Below are positions 48,738 to 58,476 of a stretch of 64,000 nucleotides of DNA, in pieces. The position numbers and the translations under genes were made by a program. The notes beneath the pieces were generated by a model. The model was given only the letters and a program-made list of their open reading frames with translations, made no database searches and had not been told where the DNA came from. The stretch comes from Corynebacterium provencense (GTDB lineage: Bacteria > Actinomycetota > Actinomycetes > Mycobacteriales > Mycobacteriaceae), in assembly GCA_900049755.1 (NCBI GenBank), contig LT160593.1:1233683-1297682 (forward strand), given 5' to 3'. Within the stretch, counting starts at the first letter, position 1, and the number at the start of each line of letters is the position of its first letter.

Positions 48738-50102
48738 GTGATTGGTCACTCCCCGATGAACCCGGCACCCGTCCCCCCTCTCACCACCCTGCCCGACGGC
48801 ACGATCAAGCAGGTGAACCCCTTTTCGGGGACCGAGGTCTGGACTGTTCCCGGCCGGGCACACCGTCCTGTCCCGGTACACGGGCCCGCCCCGTACGAGG
48901 TCACGGACGCCAACCGGGACACCGCCACCGACTTCGGCATCGGCAATATGCTGCGGACCACCCCGGAGAAGGCACGGCTGGTCATCGACGACAACGGCGA
49001 ACCCCGGATCCTCCGCGGTCTCACCGTCTCCCGGCTGCATGACACCGACCCCCTGTTCCGGCGGGTGGCCAACCTCTACGAGATCCTCACCTACAACTAC
49101 TGGGCCGTCAACTACGGGTACCGGATGGACGCCTCAGCCGCCCGTCACATGGCCGAGTACCTTGCCGAAGACGCCGGGGTCGACCATGTCGCCTCCCTGC
49201 TGCGCACGAAAATGGAACGGGCCGGCGTCCCCGCAGCACAGATCGACGAGGCCCTGGACGGGGACAACAGGTTCCGGACCGTGCAGGAGCAGGGCGCCTC
49301 ACTGTTCGGCGGGGGCCACGACCTCATCCTCGCGCGGAACCACTTCATCCCCGGCGCCACCCGCAGTGACCAGTTGTGCGGCTCCGGGGAGCTGAGCTGG
49401 CAGGTGCACCGTCTCTACATCGCTTTCACCGTGGACGCCATGGACCGGCTCTACCGGGCCAACCCCTACGTCCGCTACGTCGCGGTCTTCCAGAATTGGC
49501 TCGCCCCCGCCGGAGCCAGTGTCGACCACCTCCACAAGCAGCTGGTGGCGATCGACGAACACGGCCTGCAGAATGAGACGGAGATCGCCCAGGTCAGGTC
49601 GAACCCCAACATGTACAACGAGTGGGCGGTGGACTATGCAGGCCACCACAACCTCATTTTCGCGGAGAACGACCACGCGGTCGCCTTCGCCGGATTCGGC
49701 CACCGCGGGCCGACCCTGGAGGTCTTCTCCCGGTCCGCGACCACCGAGCCCTGGCTGATGCGTGACGAGGAGCGTGACGCCGTCTCCGACCTCGTCCACG
49801 CCTGTCATGTCGCCGCCGGACCGGCCGTCCCCTCGAACGAGGAGTGGCTGCACCGGCCTCTGGACGTGGACGTGCCGATGCCGTGGCGCATCGTGATCAA
49901 GTGGAGGACGTCCACGCTCGCCGGTTTCGAGGGCGGAACCAAGATCTTCATCAACACCGTCTCGCCGAAGGACCTCAAGGAGCAGGTCCTGGCCTCACTG
50001 CTCACGGCAAGGGAGGAAGGACGCCTCGCCCCGGGCATCCGCCTCGGCAACGAGTGTGTGTTCCAGCGCAATTCACTGAAGTACAATCCGGCGATACAGT
50101 GA
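48738..50102 (+). CDS. DUF4921 protein, galactose-1-phosphate uridylyltransferase-like
   Basis: A 454-aa protein resembling the HIT/GalT superfamily. An N-terminal VPGRAHRP segment is followed by ILTYNYWAVNYGYRMD, and NWLAPAGASVDHLHKQLVAID lies near residue 260. The last motif is an HxH-like motif in the place of the GalT active site, but with D-H-L-H rather than H-P-H. PWRIVIKWRTS lies near the C-terminus. It is probably a nucleotidyl transferase or phosphorylase of unknown substrate. The start is GTG at 48738, with TACCCT ending 6 nt upstream and no ribosome site, indicating a leaderless start. Confidence 0.75.
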   Translation: MIGHSPMNPAPVPPLTTLPDGTIKQVNPFSGTEVWTVPGRAHRPVPVHGPAPYEVTDANRDTATDFGIGNMLRTTPEKARLVIDDNGEPRILRGLTVSRLHDTDPLFRRVANLYEILTYNYWAVNYGYRMDASAARHMAEYLAEDAGVDHVASLLRTKMERAGVPAAQIDEALDGDNRFRTVQEQGASLFGGGHDLILARNHFIPGATRSDQLCGSGELSWQVHRLYIAFTVDAMDRLYRANPYVRYVAVFQNWLAPAGASVDHLHKQLVAIDEHGLQNETEIAQVRSNPNMYNEWAVDYAGHHNLIFAENDHAVAFAGFGHRGPTLEVFSRSATTEPWLMRDEERDAVSDLVHACHVAAGPAVPSNEEWLHRPLDVDVPMPWRIVIKWRTSTLAGFEGGTKIFINTVSPKDLKEQVLASLLTAREEGRLAPGIRLGNECVFQRNSLKYNPAIQ

Positions 50103-50106
50103 GGGG

Positions 50107-51354
50107 ATGCGCAGGGACATGACCCGAGAAGCCGACATCGCCGAATTCATCGCCGCACCGGGCGTCGACCAGTCCTGGACGGACAGCTTCTACACCTGGA
50201 TGCACGAACACCCGGAGCTGTCCGAACACGAGGAGCGGACCGCAGGACACATCCTGTCGCGGCTGGCACTGATGGACTGTGAAGTCACCCACGACATCGG
50301 TGGTCACGGCATCACCGCCGTGTGGCGGAACGGCGACGGCCCGACGGTGCTGTACCGCGCGGACTTCGACGCACTTCCCGTCACCGAGACCACGGGCGTG
50401 TCCTACGCCTCGAAGAACCCGGGGGTCATGCACGCCTGCGGCCATGACGTCCACACCACCGCACTGATGGCGGCCTGTGAGATCCTCGACAGCCGCCGGG
50501 ACGTATGGTCGGGTACCTTCATCGCCCTGTTCCAGCCGGCCGAGGAGGTCACCCGGGGAGCCTCGGCGATGATCGCCGACGGGCTGGCGGAGAAGATCCC
50601 CGCCCCGGACGTCTGCCTGGGCGCCCACGTGTATCCGGGACCGTCGGGCACGGTGTACTCGGCCCCCGGCCCGGTGATGGCCGCCTGCGACACGATCACC
50701 GTGACCCTCCACGGGATCTCCGCCCACGCGTCCTCCCCCCACAACTCGGTCGACCCGACATTCCTGGCGGCGATGATCGTCGTCCGGCTCCAGGGCATCG
50801 TCGGCAGGGAGATCGCGGCGGAGGACTTCGGGGTCATCTCGGTCGGGACCCTGAGCTCAGGTCACACGAACAACACCATCCCGGACACCGCCACCCTGGT
50901 GCTCAACTGCCGCTTCTACGACACGAAAGTCCGGGACCGGACCTATGCCGCCGTCGAACGGGTCATCCGGGCCGAGTGCCTGGCCTCCGGAACCCCCGCT
51001 CCCGCGGACATCGTCTACTCCGCCCACGGAGAGCTCACCGACAATGACGCCGAGGTCCACAAGGTCGTCCGGCCGGTGCTCGACGAAGTGTTCGGGGAGG
51101 ATTCCGCGGACGCCCCACGGTGGACAGCCTCGGAGGACTTCTCCGAGATTCCCCGGCACTTCGGCGTCCCCTACGAGTTCCTGCTCATCGGATGCACCGA
51201 CCGGTCCGTGTGGGACGCCGCGGTGGAGGCCGACCGGGTCAACGAGGATGTTCCCACCAACCATTCGGGGAACTTCCTGCCGACGAAAGAGTCCGTGCGC
51301 ACGGCCGCGGACGCCGCCACAGCCGCACTTCTGGCCTACCTCTGGGAGGAGTGA
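50107..51354 (+). CDS. M20-family amidohydrolase
   Basis: Metal-dependent hydrolase of the hippurate hydrolase / N-acyl-amino-acid amidohydrolase type, 415 aa. HEHPELSEHEERTAGHI lies near residue 35, ADFDALPVTETTG follows, and the metal ligands are in GVMHACGHDVHTTALM (about residues 105-120). FQPAEEVTRGA supplies the catalytic Glu. A lid domain follows (ISAHASSPHNSVDP), and a His near the C-terminus lies in NHSGNFLP. It follows DUF4921 by 4 bp and is probably co-transcribed. Its 3' end overlaps the convergent patatin gene by 19 bp. Confidence 0.88.
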   Translation: MRRDMTREADIAEFIAAPGVDQSWTDSFYTWMHEHPELSEHEERTAGHILSRLALMDCEVTHDIGGHGITAVWRNGDGPTVLYRADFDALPVTETTGVSYASKNPGVMHACGHDVHTTALMAACEILDSRRDVWSGTFIALFQPAEEVTRGASAMIADGLAEKIPAPDVCLGAHVYPGPSGTVYSAPGPVMAACDTITVTLHGISAHASSPHNSVDPTFLAAMIVVRLQGIVGREIAAEDFGVISVGTLSSGHTNNTIPDTATLVLNCRFYDTKVRDRTYAAVERVIRAECLASGTPAPADIVYSAHGELTDNDAEVHKVVRPVLDEVFGEDSADAPRWTASEDFSEIPRHFGVPYEFLLIGCTDRSVWDAAVEADRVNEDVPTNHSGNFLPTKESVRTAADAATAALLAYLWEE

Positions 51355-52244
51355 GCCGCGGAGCCAGCGGTGAGGAACTCCTCCCAGGCCGGCCACTGGC
51401 GCAGTGCGTCCGCCACGCCGTAGGACAGTGACCGCCGCAGTTCGGGAATGTTCCTGTTCGTCGAGCTCACCAGCGGCGAGGCGTCCCCCGGGAAAACCAG
51501 GACGGCGCGTCCCTCCGACTCCAGACGGTAGAGGCGCTCCATCGTCGCGTTGTAGCGCACGTGCCGGGTCAGCGTGGCCTCCGCCAGCGCCGGCCAGCGG
51601 CGCAGGACCGTCCGGGTGAGCCGGGGTCGTGACACCCCTTCCTTGACATAGCCCCGCGGGTGGGTGAGCACGGCGAAGAACCGTCCGAAACCGTCGGCCT
51701 CGGCAGCATCCAGCGGCACACCGCCGGAGGAGCCGAACGCCCCGTCCGCGTACGGCACCCCGTCGACGGTGGGGATCGGCATCGCCAGAGGAATGGAGGA
51801 GGACGCCCTGACCCGGAGCATCAGGGCGCCGACATCTTCCACGTCACGGCGTCCCCAGTAGACGCTCTCCCCGGTGTCCGCACGGGTCGCCCCGATGCGG
51901 AACGGAGTGTCACCGGACAGGACACGGTCCGCCTCGAACGGTCGCGGCAGGTTGAGGGCGGGAGCCTTCCCGTAGATGTACTCGGCGTTGAAGTAGCCGC
52001 GTCCCCTCAGAAGATGACTCCACCCGCCGAACTCCCGCTCTGCGGCGAAGTCGACGAAGTTGCTGCGCAGCCGGTCCCGCTCCCCGGAAAGGTAGCTGAC
52101 CATGTGGCTGGCCCCGGCCGAGATCCCTCCCACCCAGCCGAACTCCACACCCCGGGCCATGAGCACGTCCACGACCCCCGCGGAGTACGCCGCGCGCATT
52201 CCCCCACCCTCGAGCAGCAGGGCAGTGTCACGGGCGGCGATCAC
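51336..52244 (-). CDS. Patatin-like phospholipase
   Basis: Predicted lipid acyl hydrolase of 302 aa. The oxyanion motif GGGMRAAYSAGVVDVL (about residues 13-28) is followed by the nucleophile elbow GGISAGASH (Ser about residue 44). The catalytic Asp is in PYADGAFGSSGG. No signal peptide is seen. The start is GTG at 52242-52244, a few bases after the pyk stop, with GAGGAG about 10 nt upstream, so translation is likely coupled to pyk. The 3' end overlaps the M20 gene. Confidence 0.88.
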   Translation of the reverse strand: MIAARDTALLLEGGGMRAAYSAGVVDVLMARGVEFGWVGGISAGASHMVSYLSGERDRLRSNFVDFAAEREFGGWSHLLRGRGYFNAEYIYGKAPALNLPRPFEADRVLSGDTPFRIGATRADTGESVYWGRRDVEDVGALMLRVRASSSIPLAMPIPTVDGVPYADGAFGSSGGVPLDAAEADGFGRFFAVLTHPRGYVKEGVSRPRLTRTVLRRWPALAEATLTRHVRYNATMERLYRLESEGRAVLVFPGDASPLVSSTNRNIPELRRSLSYGVADALRQWPAWEEFLTAGSAAHSSQR

Positions 52245-52250
52245 GGTGAC

Positions 52251-53681
52251 CTACTCCTCTGGAGCCACGGTGAGATCCTCGCCCAGCAGGTGGACGTGGA
52301 TCATGTTGGTGTTTCCCCTGACCCCGGGAGGTGACCCGGCGGCGATGACCACCAGGTCGTCACGGCCGTAGTCGGGGTCCGCGAGCAGGAGACGGTCGAC
52401 CTCCTGCATGATCTCGTCGGTCGTGTGCACCCTGCGGGTGAGGAAGGTCCGTGCACCCCAGGTCAGCGACAGCTGGTTGCGCACGTCCTCCGAAGGGGTG
52501 AAGACCAGCAGCGGCAGGCGGGAACGGAGACGGGCGATCCTGCGCGCCGTGTCACCCGAGGCGGTGAAGGCGATCAGTGCCCTGGCGTTGAGACGCTCGC
52601 CGACCTCCTTCGCGGCGAAACTGATCACACCGCGCTTCGTGCGGGGCAGGTGGCTCAGCGGGGGGACCTCCCCGTCCGTCTCGGCGGCGACGACAATCCG
52701 GGACATGGTCTGAACGGTCTGCACCGGGTACTTGCCGACCGAGGTCTCACCGGAGAGCATCACCGCATCGGCGCCGTCGAGGACGGCGTTGGCGACGTCG
52801 GATGCTTCGGCACGGGTCGGACGGGAATTCTCGATCATCGAGTCCAGCATCTGGGTCGCCACGATGACCGGTTTGGCGTTTTCACGGGCGATCTGGATCG
52901 CCCGCTTCTGCACCAGCGGTACCTCTTCCAGGGGAACCTCCACGCCGAGGTCACCGCGGGCGACCATCACCGCGTCGAAGGCCAGGATGATCGGTTCGAG
53001 GGCGTCGACGGCCTCAGGCTTCTCCAGCTTCGCGATGACCGGGACACGACGACCCTCCTCGTCCATGATCGCGTGGACCAGTTCGACGTCGGCCGGGGAC
53101 CGGACGAAGGACAGGGCGATGACATCCGCCCCCATCTTCAGTGCGAAGCGCAGGTCGTCGATGTCCTTCTCGGACAGGGCGGGCACGGAGATGTCCATAC
53201 CGGGCAGGGAGACGCCCTTGTTGTTGGACACCGGACCGCCCTCGACAACCTCACAGATCACGTCGTTACCTTCGACGGCCTTGCACACGAGACCGACCTT
53301 GCCGTCGTCGACGAGGAGCCGGTCCCCCGGGCGGGCGTCGCGTGCCAGTTCACGGTAGGTGGTGGAGACCCTGTCGTGGGTACCGGGGACGTCGTCGACG
53401 GTGATACGCACCTCTTCACCGTCAGCCCAGTAGGTCTTACCGTCGATGAACCTGCCCAGGCGGATCTTAGGCCCCTGAAGGTCGGCGAGAACGCCGACCG
53501 GTTTCCCCGCGGCAGCGGACGCTTCCCGGACCCATTCGTAGTTCTGCTGGTGGTCCGCATGCTCCCCGTGGGAGAAGTTGAGCCGGGCGACATTCATCCC
53601 GGCGTCGACGAGCTCCCGGATCTTCTCCCGGGAGGCTACGGCGGGGCCGAGGGTGCATACGATCTTGGTGCGTCTACTCAC
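52251..53681 (-). CDS. pyk: Pyruvate kinase
   Basis: Converts phosphoenolpyruvate and ADP to pyruvate and ATP. The GTG at 53679-53681 gives 476 aa beginning with SRRTKIVCTLGPAVAS, the conserved N-terminus. GMNVARLNFSHG, ADLQGPKIRLGRF, the active-site Lys region VIAKLEKPEAVD, MVARGDLGVEVPLEEV and the effector-binding C-terminal domain are all present. TATCCT ends 8 nt before the GTG. It is downstream of lgt and the trp genes, as in mycobacteria. Confidence 0.97.
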   Translation of the reverse strand: MSRRTKIVCTLGPAVASREKIRELVDAGMNVARLNFSHGEHADHQQNYEWVREASAAAGKPVGVLADLQGPKIRLGRFIDGKTYWADGEEVRITVDDVPGTHDRVSTTYRELARDARPGDRLLVDDGKVGLVCKAVEGNDVICEVVEGGPVSNNKGVSLPGMDISVPALSEKDIDDLRFALKMGADVIALSFVRSPADVELVHAIMDEEGRRVPVIAKLEKPEAVDALEPIILAFDAVMVARGDLGVEVPLEEVPLVQKRAIQIARENAKPVIVATQMLDSMIENSRPTRAEASDVANAVLDGADAVMLSGETSVGKYPVQTVQTMSRIVVAAETDGEVPPLSHLPRTKRGVISFAAKEVGERLNARALIAFTASGDTARRIARLRSRLPLLVFTPSEDVRNQLSLTWGARTFLTRRVHTTDEIMQEVDRLLLADPDYGRDDLVVIAAGSPPGVRGNTNMIHVHLLGEDLTVAPEE

Positions 53682-53730
53682 GGTTCCCGAGGATAGACCT
53701 GCATCCGGGACGCCGCTACCGCGGGGCCGG

Positions 53731-54723
53731 TCACCGGCCCGCAGCGCGGGGACCGTCCGGAGACTGAGGTCCCGCAACCCCGGACCCGTCGGAATCTTCC
53801 GCCGGGTCCCGGCCTTCACCTGCGGTTTCCTCCGCATCCACCGGCTGTCCATCCCCGGATGTACCGGATGTACCGGCAACCTGCTCCGGCGTCTCCCTGG
53901 TGCGGTGGCGGGTGGCGACGAACAGGACCGCCGCGCACACGAAGACCACCGCGGAGGTCACCGAGTTGATCCTCACGTCCCCGAACACAGTCGTCGCCTC
54001 ATCGGTCCTCAGCAGCTCGATGAAGAACCGACCGAAAGTGTATCCGGCGACGTACAGCATGAACACGCGTCCACCACCGAGGCGGAACCTGCGGTCCGCC
54101 CAGACGAGCAGTACGACGACGAGCAGGTTCCACAGCAGTTCATAGAGGAAGGTCGGTTGGACGAGCTTCTCCACCACGCCGGTGGAGATTCCGTCCATGT
54201 TGTCTGTCTGACCGCTGGAGTTCACCCTCCGGTAGATCTCCAGCGCCCAGGGAGCGTCGGAGGGACCACCGTAGAGTTCCTGGTTGAACCAGTTGCCGAG
54301 TCGTCCCACCGCCTGGGCGAGGAGAATGGGAGGGGCCACGGCATCAGCGAACGGTGCCAGGGGCAGCTTCTTGTACCGCAGCACCGCCCAGACCGCCAGA
54401 CCGCCGAACAGGACCGCACCCCAGATGCCCAGACCACCGTTGGTGATGTTCAGGGCGTCTGTCCACTGCCTGCCCTCCCCGAAGTAGCGGTCATGGTCGG
54501 TGATGACGTGGTAGACCCTGCCGCCGACGATGCCGGCGGGCACCGCAGCGATCGCACAGTCGATGACGGTGTCTCCACTGCCACCGCGGGCGGTGTAGCG
54601 CCGGACGGTCCACCACACTGCGATGACGATCCCGGTGAGGATACACAGCGCATAGGCGCGCAAGGTCAGCGGCCCGAGGTGCCACACCCCGCGGGGCGGG
54701 GAAGGAATGGACGCCAGAACCAT
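53731..54723 (-). CDS. lgt: Prolipoprotein diacylglyceryl transferase
   Basis: Membrane enzyme that attaches diacylglycerol to the lipobox cysteine of prolipoproteins. The ATG at 54721-54723 gives 330 aa starting [19 protein letters not shown], with GGGGAG just upstream. An ATG six codons earlier is possible. Seven hydrophobic segments are visible, with [21 protein letters not shown] and the Lgt signature [15 protein letters not shown] (about residues 145-160). The last ~60 residues are a soluble Thr/Gly/Asp-rich tail. It follows trpA directly. Confidence 0.95.
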   Translation of the reverse strand: MVLASIPSPPRGVWHLGPLTLRAYALCILTGIVIAVWWTVRRYTARGGSGDTVIDCAIAAVPAGIVGGRVYHVITDHDRYFGEGRQWTDALNITNGGLGIWGAVLFGGLAVWAVLRYKKLPLAPFADAVAPPILLAQAVGRLGNWFNQELYGGPSDAPWALEIYRRVNSSGQTDNMDGISTGVVEKLVQPTFLYELLWNLLVVVLLVWADRRFRLGGGRVFMLYVAGYTFGRFFIELLRTDEATTVFGDVRINSVTSAVVFVCAAVLFVATRHRTRETPEQVAGTSGTSGDGQPVDAEETAGEGRDPAEDSDGSGVAGPQSPDGPRAAGR

Positions 54724-54747
54724 GGAACTCCCCGTCAACATCGCCCG

Positions 54748-55521
54748 CTACCTCCGGACACCGTCGTGGAGGTCGGAGGCCAGGTCCCGGAGCGCACCGG
54801 CTCCCCTGCCCGCCGCCGTGATCAGGGCGGAACCGACGATGACGCCGTCAGCGAAGTCGGCGATGGCGGCAGCCTGGTCTCCCGACTTCACCCCGAGCCC
54901 CACGGCGACCGGCAGGTCGGTGGCGGCGCGCACCCGGGCGACGACCTCGCGTGCATCGGAGGAGACGTCCTCCTGCGCACCGGTGACACCCATGTGCGAC
55001 TGGGCGTAGATGAACCCGCCGCCGGCGTGCACGGTCATGTCGAGGCGCTCGGGGGTCGTCGACGGTGCGACGAGGTAGACGTTGTCGAGCCCGTTGGCCC
55101 GGCAGGCCTCGCTCCAGCGTGCGGACTCCTCCGGAAGCAGGTCCGGGATGATGGCCCCGAGGCCTCCTGCGGCGGCGAGCTCCCGGGCGAACTTCTCCGG
55201 ACCGTACTGCAGGACGGGGTTCCAGTAGCTCATGATCACCGCGGCACTGCCCGCCGCGACGACGGCCTCAACAACCCGGAAAGTGTCACGGACCCGGAAA
55301 CCGTTCCTCAACGCCTCGGTTCCGGCCGCCTGGATCGTCGGACCGTCCATCATCGGGTCACTGAAAGGGATACCCACCTCGACAAGATCGGCGTACCGGG
55401 CCAGTACTGTGACCAGCTCCACAGAGTCTTCGAGCGTCGGATAGCCGGCGGGCAGGTAGCCGACGAAGGCGGAACGCCCTTCGGCGACAGCAGCGGTGAA
55501 GATCTCGGACAGGGCGCTCAT
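54748..55521 (-). CDS. trpA: Tryptophan synthase alpha chain
   Basis: Cleaves indole-3-glycerol phosphate to indole, which passes to TrpB. The TIM-barrel protein of 257 aa has [10 protein letters not shown] with [19 protein letters not shown] (catalytic Glu and Asp). [12 protein letters not shown], the phosphate-binding [13 protein letters not shown] and GVIVGSALI follow. The ATG overlaps the trpB stop by 4 bp (ATGA). It lies between trpB and lgt. Confidence 0.97.
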   Translation of the reverse strand: MSALSEIFTAAVAEGRSAFVGYLPAGYPTLEDSVELVTVLARYADLVEVGIPFSDPMMDGPTIQAAGTEALRNGFRVRDTFRVVEAVVAAGSAAVIMSYWNPVLQYGPEKFARELAAAGGLGAIIPDLLPEESARWSEACRANGLDNVYLVAPSTTPERLDMTVHAGGGFIYAQSHMGVTGAQEDVSSDAREVVARVRAATDLPVAVGLGVKSGDQAAAIADFADGVIVGSALITAAGRGAGALRDLASDLHDGVRR

Positions 55522-56822
55522 CGGTTCTCCTCGGAATCGGCGGGGTGCAGGTTGAACCAGGAAGCGGCCGTGTCGACGTCCTTGTCTCCCCGCCCGGAAA
55601 TGTTCACGATGAACAGCGGCTGTCCGCCGTCAGCGGTTGTCCTGGTGCCGTCGGCGTATTCGGCGGCGGTCTTCACGGCGAGAGCAACTGCGTGGGACGA
55701 CTCAATTGCCGGGATGATCCCCTCGGTCCGCGTGAGCAGCCGGAACGCCTCCATGGCTTCGGTGTCGGTCACCGGCCGGTACTCGGCCCGTCCGATATGG
55801 GCCAGATAGGAGTGCTCCGGGCCGACCCCCGGGTAGTCCAGCCCCGCCGAAATGGAGTGGGACTCGATGATCTGACCGTCCTCGTTCTCCATCAGCGCAG
55901 CGAAGGATCCCTGGAAGACCCCCTCGCGGCCCACGGTGATCGGTGCCGCATGACGGCCTGTCTCCACCCCGTCACCCCCCGCCTCCGCCCCGAGGAGGGC
56001 GACACCCTCATCGTCGATGAAGCGGTGGAACAGCCCGATGGCGTTCGACCCGCCGCCGACGCAGGCCAGCACCGCGTCAGGGAGCCTCCCCTCGGCGGCG
56101 AGGATCTGGCCGCGCGCCTCAACCCCGATGATCCTCTGCAGGTCACGGACCATCTCAGGGAACGGGTGCGGGCCAGCGGCGGTGCCGAAGGCGTAGTAGG
56201 TGTCGTCGGCGTGGGAGACCCAGAAGCGCATCGCCTCGTTGATGGCGTCCTTCAGGGTGGCGGAACCTGCGGTCACCTCGACAACCTCGGCACCGAGCAG
56301 ACGCATCCGGGCGATGTTGAGGGCCTGCCGTTTCGCGTCGACCTCCCCCATGTAGATCCGGCAGTTCAGCCCCAGCAGCGCACACGCCGTGGCGGTGGCG
56401 ACACCGTGCTGACCCGCGCCCGTCTCCGCGATGACGTTGGCCTTGCCCATCCGCTTGGCGAGGAGGACCTGTCCCAGCACATTGTTGATCTTGTGGGAGC
56501 CGGTGTGGTTGAGGTCCTCACGCTTGAAGTACACCTTCGCCCCGACCTTCTCCGAGAAGTTCGGGCCGTAGTACAGGGGCGACGGACGCCCGGTGTAGTT
56601 CCGGTGCAGGTCATCGAGGGTCTCCAGGAAGGAGGGGTCGACGCGGGCCTTACCCCAGGCGTCCTCGATCTCCGTGACGACGGCCATGAGGGCCTCGGGA
56701 ATGTAGCGGCCTCCGTAGTCGCCCCAGTGGCCGAGCTCGTCGGCGTCGTGGGCGGTCGGGGTCGCAATGACCTCACCTGCCGTCGGGAGACCAAGAGGGT
56801 TCTTCGCGGAATCAGTACTCAC
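55518..56822 (-). CDS. trpB: Tryptophan synthase beta chain
   Basis: PLP enzyme that joins indole and serine to make tryptophan. The 434-aa product has the cofactor lysine in [26 protein letters not shown], and the PLP-phosphate loop [15 protein letters not shown]. It also has [14 protein letters not shown] and the C-terminal [13 protein letters not shown]. The start is GTG at 56820-56822 with GGAG close upstream. It overlaps trpA by 4 bp. Confidence 0.98.
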   Translation of the reverse strand: MSTDSAKNPLGLPTAGEVIATPTAHDADELGHWGDYGGRYIPEALMAVVTEIEDAWGKARVDPSFLETLDDLHRNYTGRPSPLYYGPNFSEKVGAKVYFKREDLNHTGSHKINNVLGQVLLAKRMGKANVIAETGAGQHGVATATACALLGLNCRIYMGEVDAKRQALNIARMRLLGAEVVEVTAGSATLKDAINEAMRFWVSHADDTYYAFGTAAGPHPFPEMVRDLQRIIGVEARGQILAAEGRLPDAVLACVGGGSNAIGLFHRFIDDEGVALLGAEAGGDGVETGRHAAPITVGREGVFQGSFAALMENEDGQIIESHSISAGLDYPGVGPEHSYLAHIGRAEYRPVTDTEAMEAFRLLTRTEGIIPAIESSHAVALAVKTAAEYADGTRTTADGGQPLFIVNISGRGDKDVDTAASWFNLHPADSEENR

Positions 56823-56907
56823 GGGCTCCGACTGTACCCTGCGCCCTCCCGCCGTTCCTGCGACAGTCCGTCAAACGTACAGCCCGGACGCCCCGCTCCT
56901 CTCCCGC

Positions 56908-57711
56908 TCAGAAGCGCGGGAACGCAGGATGCTGGCCAGCCGCCACCAGCGACCGGCACGCCTGCCCCGGATTCGGTGCAGTGACCAGTCCCTCTCCCAC
57001 GAGAATCGCATCCGCCCCCGCGGCCGCGTAGGTCTGCAGGTCGGTCTTGCTGCGGACCCCGGACTCGGCGACCTTGACGACCCCCTCCGGAATCATCGGG
57101 GCGATCCTCCCGAACACCGTGGTGTCCACCTCCAGGGTCCGGAGGTTCCTGGCGTTGACACCCACCACCTTCGCACCCACGGACAGTGCCCTCTCGCACT
57201 CCTGCTCGGTGTGCACCTCCACCAGCGCCGTCATGCCCAGGGACTCGGTCCTCTCCAGCAGTGACTCCAGCCGGTCCTGCTCGAGGGCGGCGACGATGAG
57301 GAGGATGACATCGGCCCCGTGGGCCCGTGCCTCGTGAATCTGGTACGGGGTCGTGGTGAAGTCCTTACGGAGCAGGGGGACGTCCACAGCTGCCCGGACC
57401 CTGTCGAAGTCCGCCAGGGAGCCGTGGAAGCGACGCTCCTCCGTCAGACAGCTGATCACCGCCGCACCGTTGGCCTCGTAGGCCCTGGCGAGGATCTCCG
57501 GCTCGGGAATCTCGGCGAGATGCCCCTTCGAAGGGCTGGCCCGTTTGACCTCGGCGATGACACTGACGGAGGGCGCCGACAGGGCGGACAGGGCATCCCG
57601 GGGAGCGGGGGCGTCCAGGGCACGGGCCTTGATCTCCGCGAGCGGGACCTCAGCTTCGCGGCGGGCGGTGTCCTCCAGGACACCTGCGATGATCTCGTCG
57701 AGAACAGTCAT
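56908..57711 (-). CDS. trpC: Indole-3-glycerol-phosphate synthase
   Basis: Closes the indole ring from CdRP. The 267-aa monofunctional TIM barrel has [67 protein letters not shown] and [12 protein letters not shown]. It is not fused to TrpF, unlike the C. glutamicum enzyme. TACCAT ends 6 nt before the ATG, so it probably has its own leaderless promoter. It lies 85 bp before trpB. Confidence 0.97.
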   Translation of the reverse strand: MTVLDEIIAGVLEDTARREAEVPLAEIKARALDAPAPRDALSALSAPSVSVIAEVKRASPSKGHLAEIPEPEILARAYEANGAAVISCLTEERRFHGSLADFDRVRAAVDVPLLRKDFTTTPYQIHEARAHGADVILLIVAALEQDRLESLLERTESLGMTALVEVHTEQECERALSVGAKVVGVNARNLRTLEVDTTVFGRIAPMIPEGVVKVAESGVRSKTDLQTYAAAGADAILVGEGLVTAPNPGQACRSLVAAGQHPAFPRF

Positions 57712-57744
57712 GCGCCCATGGTAGCCGCCGGGACACCCCGGGTC

Positions 57745-58476
57745 TCAATCAGCCCGACTGTCCCGCTCCGTCGGATCGACCCCGGCGTCGAGTGCGTCCC
57801 AGATCACCCTCCCCGACCCCGGATCCTCCCGGAGATCCTCGACCACCCCTTCGCGACGCGCCTCCGGGGTCTCGTAACGGCTGTGCCCGTGGCGGGCCTG
57901 CCCCGGCTTCATGGCCAGCAGGACACCACCGACAATTCCGCACGCCGCGGCGGCGAGGGCGAGGATCACAGGGAAGGTGTGGACGCTGGCGTCGGTCACC
58001 ACCGCCCATTCGGAGATCTGTACCGGTGAGGACTGCCGCTGGGTGGCGGCACCGCTGGTCAGAAGCTGCTGCGCCCGATCCAGGTCGGGATCACCGCCGA
58101 GCAGGGCCACCGCCGCGAAACCGGCGACCGCCGCCAGGGCGGCACTGAAACCCCCCAGGACGCGCCGGGCCACCGGAGGCAGCGCGAAGGAGAGGATCAT
58201 CGCCGCGAGCATCGCCAGGGCCAGGGGAGTCCCGGCAGCATCCCACACCCGACCGATGATCTCCTTGGTGGACTCCCCGGTCTTGTCGTCGGACACGGTG
58301 GCGGTCAGCCAGGTCATCTGACCGGTACCCCACAACCCGGCCGCGCTGAGCACGGTGAGCCCCAGAGCCAGGCTCCGGCCGTCAAGCTTCCTGCGTACCC
58401 TGCCTCCGGTACTGTTCCGGGCCGCGCCGTCGTTCCGGTCCTCTGCCCCGGTCGTGTCACGGGTCGCGTCGCTCAC
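57745..58476 (-). CDS. Trp operon-associated membrane protein (TIGR02234-like)
   Basis: A 243-aa membrane protein of unknown role found between trpE and trpC in many actinobacteria. A hydrophilic N-terminus of about 30 residues precedes four hydrophobic segments (about residues 33-55, 80-100, 107-127 and 165-187). An extracytoplasmic loop containing [14 protein letters not shown] and a hydrophilic C-terminal tail with [20 protein letters not shown] complete it. The last motif is typical of the family. Its ATG overlaps the trpE stop (ATGA). The placement argues for a link to tryptophan metabolism. Confidence 0.85.
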   Translation of the reverse strand: MSDATRDTTGAEDRNDGAARNSTGGRVRRKLDGRSLALGLTVLSAAGLWGTGQMTWLTATVSDDKTGESTKEIIGRVWDAAGTPLALAMLAAMILSFALPPVARRVLGGFSAALAAVAGFAAVALLGGDPDLDRAQQLLTSGAATQRQSSPVQISEWAVVTDASVHTFPVILALAAAACGIVGGVLLAMKPGQARHGHSRYETPEARREGVVEDLREDPGSGRVIWDALDAGVDPTERDSRAD

